From Rhodocyclaceae bacterium (GTDB taxonomy: Bacteria > Pseudomonadota > Gammaproteobacteria > Burkholderiales > Rhodocyclaceae): DNA of 6,502 nt. The DNA is taken from the NCBI GenBank assembly GCA_027325905.1, contig DAIEEM010000032.1, positions 1-6,502 of the forward strand, in the 5' to 3' direction. A model generated the notes under the pieces. The model made no database searches. It worked only from the letters and a program-made list of their open reading frames with translations, and had not been told where the DNA came from. The position numbers were made by a program, and so were the translations under genes. Below, one piece after another: positions 1 to 5,678 of this stretch; positions within the stretch are counted from its first letter, which is position 1, and each line of letters starts with the position of its first letter.

Positions 1-1
1 G

Positions 2-49
2 ACCGACGCTGCACGCTTCAGCTTCGCGGGCGCCGCCCGGCAGGTTTGA
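2..49 (+). CDS. C-terminal tail of an unidentified upstream gene (partial)
   Basis: Fifteen codons read in frame from base 2 to a TGA stop at 47-49, ending in Ala-Arg-Gln-Val. The stop lies only 3 bp before the cheR ATG, which is the tight spacing expected inside an operon. The neighbouring genes make a chemoreceptor, CheW or CheA the natural suspects, but the tail is too short and too poorly conserved to name. A second frame is also closed here (TGA at 54-56, overlapping the cheR start), so the choice of frame is not certain. I favour base 2 for its composition and operon-like spacing. Confidence 0.4.
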   Translation, partial: TDAARFSFAGAARQV

Positions 50-52
50 CCC

Positions 53-865
53 ATGATCGAACAAGAAATCACGAACGCCGAGTTCGCCCAGTTCCAGCGA
101 CTCATTTACAAGATCGCCGGCATCAGCCTCGCCGACACGAAAAAGGTGCTGCTGGTCGGCCGCCTCGGCAAGCGCCTGCGGGCCCACGGCCTGTCGTCGT
201 ATGCCGAGTACTTCAAGCTGATTTCCAGCGGCAAGGACCCGGCCGAACTCCAGATGATGGTCGAGTTGCTGACAACCAACGAGACTTACTTCTTCCGCGA
301 GGAAAAGCATTTCGACTTCCTCGCCGACCACATCGCCGCCAAGCACCCGCCGAACCAGCCGCTCGACATCTGGAGCGCCGCCGCCTCCACGGGCGAGGAA
401 ATATATACTATATGCATGACGCTGGCCGATACGATGGGCATCAACGGCGCCTGGTCGGTGATGGGCTCCGACATCAACACCCAGGTGCTGGCGCTCGCCA
501 GCAGCGGGCACTATCCGATGGAGAAGGCGCGCGGCCTGCCGCCGGAATACTTGCGCAAATATTGCCTCAAGGGCGTGCGTCAGCACGAGGGCACTTTCCT
601 GATCGCGCCGGATCTGCGGCGCCATACGCGCTTCATCCAGGTCAACCTGAACCAGACGCTGCCCGCCACCATCGGCAAGTTCCACGTCATCTTCCTGCGC
701 AACGTCATGATCTACTTCGACAACGACACCAAGCGCCAAGTCGTCGACCGCCTCATCAACCACCTGCATCCCGGCGGCTACTTCATCGTCGGCCACTCCG
801 AATCGCTGAACGGCCTCACCGACCGTCTGACCTCCGTGCAACCGACGATCTACCGTTTGCCGTGA
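53..865 (+). CDS. cheR: Chemotaxis protein methyltransferase CheR
   Basis: This 270-residue protein is a SAM-dependent methyltransferase that methylates glutamates on chemoreceptors in the cytoplasm, which drives adaptation. The N-terminal helical domain (about residues 1-75) is followed by the family hallmark TNETYFFRE (75-83). The SAM pocket motif is SAAASTGEE (108-116), then SDIN (139-142), FLRNVMIYFD (214-223) and GGYFIVGHSESL (241-252). The length is normal for the family and no extra domains (TPR, PAS) are attached. In the SAM motif an Ala (111) stands where many CheRs have Cys, and an Ile (117) follows Glu-Glu where many have Pro. The ATG at 53 has a modest AGG 8 bases upstream (42-44) and gives the expected N-terminus. 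The stop overlaps the cheD start by 4 bp (GTGA). Family assignment is firm; which receptors it serves is unknown. Confidence 0.96.
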   Translation: MIEQEITNAEFAQFQRLIYKIAGISLADTKKVLLVGRLGKRLRAHGLSSYAEYFKLISSGKDPAELQMMVELLTTNETYFFREEKHFDFLADHIAAKHPPNQPLDIWSAAASTGEEIYTICMTLADTMGINGAWSVMGSDINTQVLALASSGHYPMEKARGLPPEYLRKYCLKGVRQHEGTFLIAPDLRRHTRFIQVNLNQTLPATIGKFHVIFLRNVMIYFDNDTKRQVVDRLINHLHPGGYFIVGHSESLNGLTDRLTSVQPTIYRLP

Positions 866-1350
866 ACACGCTCTATCTCGAACCGGGCGACTTCCAGTTC
901 GGCGCCGCGCCGCTACGCCTGACGACGCTGCTTGGCTCCTGCGTGGCGATCACGCTCTGGCATCCGCGCCGCCATATCGGCGGCATGTGTCATATCCAGT
1001 TGCCGGGACGTTCGCCCAGCGGCGACGACAAGTTCGACGGCCGCTATGCCGAAGACGCTTTCGCGCTGTTCGACCGCGAGTTGGAGCGCCACGGCAGCGC
1101 CGCGCGCGAATACGTCGCCAAGCTGTTCGGCGCCGGCAACATGTTTCCCGGCAGCGCGGCAAGCACCATCAACGTCGGCGCCAAGAATCTCGCCGCCGCA
1201 CGGCACGAACTGGCGCGGCGCGGCCTTCGGGTCGCCGCCGAGCATGTCGGCGGCGCCGGCCACCGCAAACTGATCTTCGACCTGGCCAGCGGCGACGTCT
1301 GGCTGGCTTTCTCAAATCTGGAACCGATTAAGGAAATGGCAATTGGCTGA
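862..1350 (+). CDS. cheD: Chemoreceptor glutamine deamidase CheD
   Basis: This 162-residue cytoplasmic enzyme converts specific chemoreceptor glutamines to glutamates, making them substrates for CheR. Motifs in order are [10 protein letters not shown] (24-33) with catalytic Cys27, GGMCHIQLP (40-48) with catalytic His44, [15 protein letters not shown] and the C-terminal [10 protein letters not shown] block. Thr21, Cys27 and His44 have the same numbering as the catalytic triad described for Thermotoga maritima CheD, so the enzyme looks intact. The start is GTG at 862, embedded in the cheR stop. There is no clear Shine-Dalgarno, so translation probably depends on ribosomes finishing cheR. An ATG in the same frame at 46 is rejected because the extension would overlay the whole of cheR, and the next in-frame ATG (985) would delete Cys27. 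No cheC is present in the window; CheD partners CheC in some bacteria. Confidence 0.95.
   Translation: MNTLYLEPGDFQFGAAPLRLTTLLGSCVAITLWHPRRHIGGMCHIQLPGRSPSGDDKFDGRYAEDAFALFDRELERHGSAAREYVAKLFGAGNMFPGSAASTINVGAKNLAAARHELARRGLRVAAEHVGGAGHRKLIFDLASGDVWLAFSNLEPIKEMAIG
1330..1335 (+). promoter_or_regulatory. Ribosome binding site that fixes the TTG start of cheB
   Basis: AAGGAA lies inside the 3' end of cheD, 7 bases before the TTG at 1343-1345. It supports this rare start over the next in-frame ATG at 1364, which would remove most of the first beta strand of the receiver domain. Confidence 0.7.
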
Positions 1351-2428
1351 AAAAATCAAGGTCATGATCGTCGACGATTCGGCCGTGGTGCGCCAGGCGG
1401 TAACGCTGGCCATCGCCAGCGACCCCGGCATCGAGGTCATCGCCACCGCCCAGGATCCGGTATTCGCGCTCGAGAAGATGAAGACGCTGTGGCCCGACGT
1501 GCTGGTGGTCGACATCGAAATGCCGCGCATGGACGGTCTCACATTCCTCAAGAAGATCATGGCTGAGCGTCCGACGCCCGTGATCATCTGCTCGTCGCTG
1601 GCGGAGAAAGGCGCCCAGGTGACGATGGAGGCGCTCGCGGCCGGCGCTTTCACCATCATCACCAAGCCGAAGATGGGCGTGAAGTCCTTCCTCCAGGATT
1701 CGACCAACGACATCGTCACCGCCATCAAGTCGGCGGCGCGCGCCAACATGGGCGCAGTGCGCCGCATGACCGCACCCCGCGCGCCGGCGATGCCGCCGCC
1801 CAAGCTCACGGCCGACGCCATGATCGGCAGCCGGCACACCGGCGCCGGCATGTACGGCACCACCGACCGCCTGGTGGCCATCGGCACCTCGACCGGCGGC
1901 ACCCAGGCGCTCGAAGCCGTGCTCACCCGGCTGCCCGGCGTCTGCGCCGGCATCGTCATCGTCCAGCACATGCCGGAGAAATTCACGGCGATGTTCGCCG
2001 AACGCCTCAACGGCCTGTGCAAGATCGAGGTGCGCGAAGCGCAGAACGGCGACCGCGTCATGCCCGGACGCGCGCTGATCGCACCGGGCGGCCGCCACAT
2101 GATGGTCAAGCGCAGCGGCGCGCAGTACTACGTCGAAGTCGTCGACGGCCCGCTGGTCAACCGCCACAAGCCCTCGGTCGACGTGCTGTTCCGCTCGGTC
2201 GCCCAGGTCGCCGGCAAGAACGCGCTGGGCATCATCATGACCGGCATGGGCGACGACGGCGCCCGCGGCATGAAGGAGATGCACGACGTCGGCGCCCAGA
2301 CGGTGGCCGAGGACGAGTCGACCTGCGTCGTTTTCGGCATGCCGAAGGAAGCGATCAAGCTCGGCGGCGTCGACAAGGTGGTGCCGCTCGACCGTATCCC
2401 GCAGGAGATCGTCGCCTACGGAGTTTGA
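1343..2428 (+). CDS. cheB: Chemotaxis response regulator protein-glutamate methylesterase/deamidase CheB
   Basis: This 361-residue cytoplasmic enzyme hydrolyses receptor glutamyl methyl esters when phosphorylated by CheA, opposing CheR, and can also deamidate receptor glutamines. The receiver domain (about 1-125) has acidic residues Asp11 and Asp12, the predicted phosphorylation site Asp57 ([11 protein letters not shown]) and Lys108 (TKP). A Pro/Ala-rich linker follows (about 135-170). The methylesterase domain (about 175-358) carries GTSTGG (Ser183), QHMP (His209) and GMGDDG (Asp305), which match the Ser-His-Asp triad of the enteric enzyme. The usual Asn-Asp-Gly near the catalytic Asp is Asp-Asp-Gly here. 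The TTG start overlaps the end of cheD by 8 bp, and the start is set by AAGGAA at 1330. The stop codon lies inside a predicted FNR-type site for the next operon. Length and domains are normal. Confidence 0.97.
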   Translation: MAEKIKVMIVDDSAVVRQAVTLAIASDPGIEVIATAQDPVFALEKMKTLWPDVLVVDIEMPRMDGLTFLKKIMAERPTPVIICSSLAEKGAQVTMEALAAGAFTIITKPKMGVKSFLQDSTNDIVTAIKSAARANMGAVRRMTAPRAPAMPPPKLTADAMIGSRHTGAGMYGTTDRLVAIGTSTGGTQALEAVLTRLPGVCAGIVIVQHMPEKFTAMFAERLNGLCKIEVREAQNGDRVMPGRALIAPGGRHMMVKRSGAQYYVEVVDGPLVNRHKPSVDVLFRSVAQVAGKNALGIIMTGMGDDGARGMKEMHDVGAQTVAEDESTCVVFGMPKEAIKLGGVDKVVPLDRIPQEIVAYGV

Positions 2429-2438
2429 TGCATAGCAA
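2425..2438 (+). promoter_or_regulatory. Candidate FNR/Anr-type activator box upstream of hoxF
   Basis: TTGAT-GCAT-AGCAA matches the FNR/Anr consensus TTGAT-N4-ATCAA at 9 of 10 specified bases; the only mismatch is G for T at 2435. It overlaps the cheB stop codon. Its centre (2431.5) lies about 41 bases before the transcription start predicted from the TATGAT at 2460-2465. That is the geometry of a class II FNR-dependent promoter, where the regulator occupies the -35 region. FNR-family proteins activate under oxygen limitation, which would suit a bidirectional hydrogenase. Other CRP/FNR members (Dnr, NnrR types) use similar boxes, so the exact regulator cannot be told from the site. No experimental support is available here. 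Confidence 0.6.
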
Positions 2439-2440
2439 GA

Positions 2441-2474
2441 AACCGTAACCTTGGCGGGCTATGATGTAACGGTT
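2441..2474. repeat. Short inverted repeat flanking the predicted -10 element
   Basis: AACCGT (2441-2446) and ACGGTT (2469-2474) are perfect 6-base inverted arms around a 22-base loop that contains the TATGAT. GTAAC also occurs as a direct repeat at 2445-2449 and 2466-2470, a 21-bp offset or about two helical turns. Either arrangement could be an operator or chance. The hairpin is too weak, and lacks a T tract, to be a convincing cheB terminator. Confidence 0.25.
2460..2465 (+). promoter_or_regulatory. Predicted -10 element of the hox operon promoter
   Basis: TATGAT differs from the sigma70 consensus TATAAT at one position. The bases at -35 spacing (around 2437-2442, aagaaa) do not resemble TTGACA, which is typical of activator-dependent promoters. 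Transcription would start near 2472-2473, leaving a leader of about 42 bases before the hoxF ATG. Confidence 0.5.
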
Positions 2475-2487
2475 GCTGCAATGCAAC
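2472..2487. promoter_or_regulatory. Dyad over the predicted transcription start (possible operator)
   Basis: GTTGC (2472-2476) and GCAAC (2483-2487) are perfect 5-base inverted arms with a 6-base centre. The inner TTGC-N6-GCAA has the half-site spacing of a CRP/FNR-family site but matches the FNR consensus at only 7 of 10 bases. Its position over the predicted start would suit repression or a second regulator. As RNA it could form a small 5-bp hairpin at the 5' end of the leader. Confidence 0.3.
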
Positions 2488-2500
2488 GGAGCCTTTATTT

Positions 2501-2508
2501 GAGAGAGG
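2501..2508 (+). promoter_or_regulatory. Ribosome binding site of hoxF
   Basis: GAGAGAGG ends 6 bases before the hoxF ATG at 2515. It is a good Shine-Dalgarno match and fixes the start at the first residue of the NuoE-like domain. Confidence 0.75.
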
Positions 2509-2514
2509 TCATCA

Positions 2515-4389
2515 ATGCCTGAAGCGCTGGCAACAATCGTCACCGAGGTCGTAGACAAGCACGGCCGCGACGGCACCCGCCTGATGCAGATTCTGCGCGA
2601 AGTGCAGGAAGTCCATGGCTGGCTGCCGCCTGCGGCGATCACCGCCATCGCCGCCGCCGTCGGCTGGCCGCGCGCCAGGGTGGAAAGCACGGCCGGCTTC
2701 TACAGCTTCTTTCACACGCAGCCCCGCGGCCGCTACCGCGTGCTGTGGAGCGACAACATCACCGACCGCATGCTCGGCAACATGGCGCTCATGGACGCCA
2801 TGTGCAAGAAGCTCTGGCTGGAGCCCGGCCGCGTTTCCGAGGACGGACTGGTCAGCGTCGACACCACCTCCTGCACCGGTATGTGCGACCAGGGACCGGC
2901 GGTGCTCGTCAACTACCGCGCCATACCCGGCATGACGCCCGAGCGCGTCGAGCACATGACGGAGCTGATCCGCAAGCAAGTCCCGGTCGCCGATTGGCCG
3001 GCCGAGTGGTTCGCCATCCAGGACAACGTGCGCCGCGCCGACATCCTGCTCGACAACGACATGGCGCCGGGCGTCGCCCTGGCGGCCTGTTTCGCCCGCG
3101 GCCCGGCCGACAGCCTCCTAGCCGCTTCCAACGAGCGCTCCTGGCGCGAAGGCGTGCATACCCACAGCCAAGGCCCCTCCGCCACGCTCGACGAGATCAA
3201 GAAGTCCAACTTGCGCGGCCGCGGCGGCGCCGGCTTCACCACCGGCATCAAGTGGGAAGCCTGCCACCACGCGCCGGGCGAAACCCGCTACGTCGTCTGC
3301 AACGCCGACGAGGGCGAACCGGGCACCTTCAAGGATCGCGTGCTGCTGACGCGGCAACCGGACCTGGTATTCGAGGGCATGACGGTCGCCGCCTACGTCG
3401 TCGGCGCAGCCAAGGGCTACGTCTACCTGCGCGGCGAATACCGCTATCTGCTCGAACCGCTCAATGCCGTGCTCTCCCGCCGCCGCCAGCAAGGACTGCT
3501 CGGCCGCGGCATCGGCGGCCAGCCCGGCTTCGACTTCGACATTGAGGTCCATCTCGGCGCCGGCGCCTACGTCTGCGGCGAGGAATCGGCGCTGATCGAA
3601 TCGCTCGAAGGCAAGCGCGGCGTGCCGCGCAACCGGCCGCCCTACCCGGTCACCAACGGCTTCCTCAACCAGCCGACCATCGTCAACAACGTCGAAACCT
3701 TCGCTGCCGCCGCGCTGGTCGCCGCCAAGGGCGGCGACTGGTATCGCGCCTTCGGCACCGCCAAATCCGCCGGCACCAAGCTGTTGTCGGTATCCGGCGA
3801 CTGCGCGCGGCCCGGCATTTACGAGTATCCGTTCGGCGTCACCGTGGCCCAGGTGCTGGCCGACTGCGGTGCCGCGGACACGCAGGCGGTGCAGGTTTCG
3901 GGACCGTCCGGCGTCTGCCTCGCCGACAACGAATTCGGTCGCCGCATCGCCTTCGAGGACATTCCGACCGCTGGCGCATTCATGGTCTTCGACCGCAGCC
4001 GCGACATGTTCGAGGTGGCGCGCAACTTCACCCATTTCTTCGCCCACGAGTCCTGCGGCTTCTGCACCCCCTGCCGCGTCGGCACTTCGCTGCTGAAGAA
4101 CCTGATGGACAAGATCGCCGATGGTCACGGCACGCAATACGACCTCAACGAGATCTACAAGCTCAATCAATTGCTGCAGATGGCGGCTCACTGCGGCCTC
4201 GGCCACACCGCCTGCCATCCGCTCTTCGACACCATGGAAAAATTCCGCCCCGCCTACCAGCGCCGGCTTAAGTCGCTGGAGTTCGAACCGGCCTTCGATC
4301 TCGACGCCGCCCTGTCGCAGGCCCGCCAGATGACCGGCCGCGACGATGCCGGCGCCCACCTGGAATCAGCCGAGGAGGCCGCGAAATGA
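2515..4389 (+). CDS. hoxF: NAD-reducing [NiFe] hydrogenase diaphorase large subunit HoxF (fused NuoE-NuoF type)
   Basis: This 624-residue cytoplasmic flavoprotein exchanges electrons between NAD(H) and the iron-sulfur relay of the hydrogenase. Residues about 1-160 form a NuoE-like thioredoxin-fold domain, followed by a NuoF-like domain (about 170-600). The FMN/NADH motifs are GRGGAGFTTGIKW (235-247), CNADEGEPGTFKDR (262-275), GAGAYVCGEESALIESLEGKRG (348-369) and NNVET (391-395). The [4Fe-4S] ligands are Cys514, Cys517, Cys520 (ESCGFCTPC) and Cys560 (HCGLG). In the N-terminal domain only the second [2Fe-2S] ligand pair is present (Cys120, Cys124, in SCTGMC); the first pair appears replaced by Ser79 and Asp84, so this cluster may be absent or differently bound. 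Formate dehydrogenase beta subunits have a similar NuoF core, but the downstream hoxU, hoxY and hoxH settle the identity. It is the first gene of the operon, behind a predicted FNR-type promoter, and overlaps hoxU by 4 bp. Confidence 0.96.
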   Translation: MPEALATIVTEVVDKHGRDGTRLMQILREVQEVHGWLPPAAITAIAAAVGWPRARVESTAGFYSFFHTQPRGRYRVLWSDNITDRMLGNMALMDAMCKKLWLEPGRVSEDGLVSVDTTSCTGMCDQGPAVLVNYRAIPGMTPERVEHMTELIRKQVPVADWPAEWFAIQDNVRRADILLDNDMAPGVALAACFARGPADSLLAASNERSWREGVHTHSQGPSATLDEIKKSNLRGRGGAGFTTGIKWEACHHAPGETRYVVCNADEGEPGTFKDRVLLTRQPDLVFEGMTVAAYVVGAAKGYVYLRGEYRYLLEPLNAVLSRRRQQGLLGRGIGGQPGFDFDIEVHLGAGAYVCGEESALIESLEGKRGVPRNRPPYPVTNGFLNQPTIVNNVETFAAAALVAAKGGDWYRAFGTAKSAGTKLLSVSGDCARPGIYEYPFGVTVAQVLADCGAADTQAVQVSGPSGVCLADNEFGRRIAFEDIPTAGAFMVFDRSRDMFEVARNFTHFFAHESCGFCTPCRVGTSLLKNLMDKIADGHGTQYDLNEIYKLNQLLQMAAHCGLGHTACHPLFDTMEKFRPAYQRRLKSLEFEPAFDLDAALSQARQMTGRDDAGAHLESAEEAAK

Positions 4390-5120
4390 GCGACGTGTTC
4401 AATATCGATGGGCGTGAAGTGCCTTTCACGCCCGGCCAGACGGTCATGCAGGCCGCGCTGACCGCCGGCGTGTTCATTCCGCACCTGTGCTACCACCCGG
4501 AGTTCAAGCCGCACGGCAGTTGCAAGCTGTGCACGGTCAAGGTAAACGGTCAGCCGGCTTCCTCCTGCACGCTGCCGGCGGCGGCCGGCATGGAAGTCGA
4601 AAGCAACACGCCGGAAATTCTCGACAAGCGCAAGATGCTGCTGCAGATGCTGCTGGTCGAGGGCAACCATTTCTGCCCGTCGTGCGAGAAGAGCGGCCAC
4701 TGCAAGCTGCAGGCGCTGGGCTACGAGTTGGAAGTGATGACGCCGCACTTCAACCAGTTCTATCCGAACCGTCCGGTCGACGCTTCGCATCACGATGTGC
4801 TGCTCGACTTCAATCGCTGCATCCTCTGCGAACTGTGCATCCGCGCCAGCGCCGAGGTCGACAAGAAGAACGTCTTCGCGCTTTCCGGCCGCGGCATCAC
4901 CAAGCACCTGATCGTCAATGCCGAATCCGGCCGGCTCGCCGACACCGATTTCGCCCTCGCCGACAAGGCGGCCCAGGTCTGCCCGGTCGGCGTGATCCTG
5001 CCCAAGCGCGTAGGCTTCGCCGTGCCCATCGGCCAGCGCCGCTTCGACGCGGCGCCGATCTCCGCGCACGTCGACGAATTCGTGCCCGTCGCGCCGGCGC
5101 GCCAGGGAGAACGCCAATGA
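4386..5120 (+). CDS. hoxU: NAD-reducing hydrogenase diaphorase small subunit HoxU
   Basis: This 244-residue iron-sulfur protein carries electrons between HoxF and HoxY and resembles the N-terminus of complex I NuoG. The plant-ferredoxin-like domain binds [2Fe-2S] through Cys35, Cys46, Cys49 and Cys61 (LCYHPEF...SCKLC...SC). A [4Fe-4S] site with one histidine ligand is His95, Cys97, Cys100, Cys106 (GNHFCPSCEKSGHC). A further [4Fe-4S] site is Cys145, Cys148, Cys151 and Cys199 (RCILCELC...QVCPVG). The His-to-first-Cys spacing is one residue, against three in NuoG, which I believe is usual for HoxU. There is no signal peptide, so it is cytoplasmic. The start is supported by GAGGAGG (4372-4378) seven bases upstream, and the ATGA junction with hoxF indicates coupled translation. 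Length and ligand set look complete. Confidence 0.95.
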   Translation: MSDVFNIDGREVPFTPGQTVMQAALTAGVFIPHLCYHPEFKPHGSCKLCTVKVNGQPASSCTLPAAAGMEVESNTPEILDKRKMLLQMLLVEGNHFCPSCEKSGHCKLQALGYELEVMTPHFNQFYPNRPVDASHHDVLLDFNRCILCELCIRASAEVDKKNVFALSGRGITKHLIVNAESGRLADTDFALADKAAQVCPVGVILPKRVGFAVPIGQRRFDAAPISAHVDEFVPVAPARQGERQ

Positions 5121-5671
5121 ACGCCCAGGCCGTCAAGCCCAAAGTTCGCATCGCCACCACCTCGCTGGCCGGCTGCTTCGGCTGCCACATGTCCTTCCTC
5201 GATATCGACGAACGCATCCTGCCCCTGCTCGACGTCGTCGAGTTCGACCGCTCGCCGCTCACCGACATCAAGCGCTGCGGGCCCTGCGACGTCGGCATCG
5301 TCGAAGGCGGCGTCTGCAACGCGGAAAACGTGCATGTGCTACGCGAGTTCCGCAACAACTGCAAGATTCTCGTCGCCATCGGCGCCTGCGCCGCCAACGG
5401 CGGCCTGCCCGCCCAGCGCAACCATCTCGACTTGCGCGACATCCTCGAGGAGGTCTACCAGACCGACCCCGGCGTCGGCCACGGCGGCATTCCCAACGAT
5501 CCGGAACTGCCGCTGCCGCTGAACCAGGTACACCCGATCCACGAAGTGGTGAAGGTCGATTACTTCCTGCCCGGCTGCCCGCCGCCCGCGGACGCCATCT
5601 GGAAGTTCCTCACCGATCTCATAGCCGGCCGCACGCCCCATCTGGGCCACGGCCTAATTCATTACGACTGA
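5117..5671 (+). CDS. hoxY: NAD-reducing [NiFe] hydrogenase small subunit HoxY
   Basis: This 184-residue protein holds the proximal [4Fe-4S] cluster next to the Ni-Fe site of HoxH and passes electrons to HoxU. Likely ligands are Cys20 and Cys23 (AGCFGCHMS), Cys91 (GACA) and Cys154 (PGCPPP). It lacks a twin-arginine signal and the C-terminal domain with medial and distal clusters found in membrane-bound uptake enzymes. Both absences fit the short cytoplasmic group 3 small subunits. Conserved family blocks include SFLDIDERILPLL, EGGVCN and HEVVKVDYFLPGCPPPADAIW. Extra cysteines at 54 and 57 (CGPC) and 67 are not explained by the proximal cluster. The start at 5117 overlaps the hoxU stop (ATGA) and follows AGGGAGA (5104-5110) by six bases. 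An open frame extends upstream of this ATG within hoxU but has no small-subunit character. Confidence 0.95.
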   Translation: MNAQAVKPKVRIATTSLAGCFGCHMSFLDIDERILPLLDVVEFDRSPLTDIKRCGPCDVGIVEGGVCNAENVHVLREFRNNCKILVAIGACAANGGLPAQRNHLDLRDILEEVYQTDPGVGHGGIPNDPELPLPLNQVHPIHEVVKVDYFLPGCPPPADAIWKFLTDLIAGRTPHLGHGLIHYD

Positions 5672-5678
5672 GGCCCCC

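Noticed and set aside
46..861. An upstream extension of cheD in its own frame, from an ATG at 46 through the whole of cheR.
   Set aside because: The translated extension is Arg/Pro/His-rich low-complexity sequence typical of a shifted frame in GC-rich DNA, while the overlapping frame is a fully recognisable CheR.
1328..2284. Long minus-strand open frames opposite cheB (also 1312-2109).
   Set aside because: They mirror the third-position GC bias of cheB, give His/Ala/Asp-rich proteins with no motifs, and lie over a certain gene.
2441..2474. Intrinsic terminator for cheB.
   Set aside because: The stem is only 6 bp with a 22-base loop and no following run of T.
2470..2485. Possible sigma54 promoter (GG at 2471-2472, GC at 2483-2484, correct 10-bp separation, TGCA at -12).
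   Set aside because: Sigma54 control is known for some hox operons and the invariant dinucleotides fit. The -24 element (cGGttg) matches poorly to TGGCAC, however, and the FNR box plus TATGAT explains the region better. It remains a fallback if start mapping points near 2496.
2499..2515. TTGA ... TCAA dyad just before hoxF as a second FNR site.
   Set aside because: The arms are 9 bases apart instead of 6, and they overlap the Shine-Dalgarno sequence.
2745..3545. A plus-strand open frame inside hoxF in another reading frame.
   Set aside because: Its product is dominated by Arg, Pro and His runs, the signature of out-of-frame reading of hoxF.
3118..4359. A 413-codon minus-strand open frame opposite hoxF.
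   Set aside because: Same explanation: an antisense shadow of a GC-rich gene, with Val/Ala/Gly-rich composition and no recognisable domain.
2515..4389. hoxF as the flavoprotein subunit of an NAD-dependent formate dehydrogenase or of complex I.
   Set aside because: The next genes are HoxU, HoxY and HoxH with [NiFe] site motifs, and the NuoE and NuoF domains are fused, as expected for a soluble hydrogenase.
5276..5287. CGPC in HoxY as a thioredoxin active site.
   Set aside because: The motif matches by chance letters only; the surrounding sequence is hydrogenase small subunit, not a thioredoxin fold.
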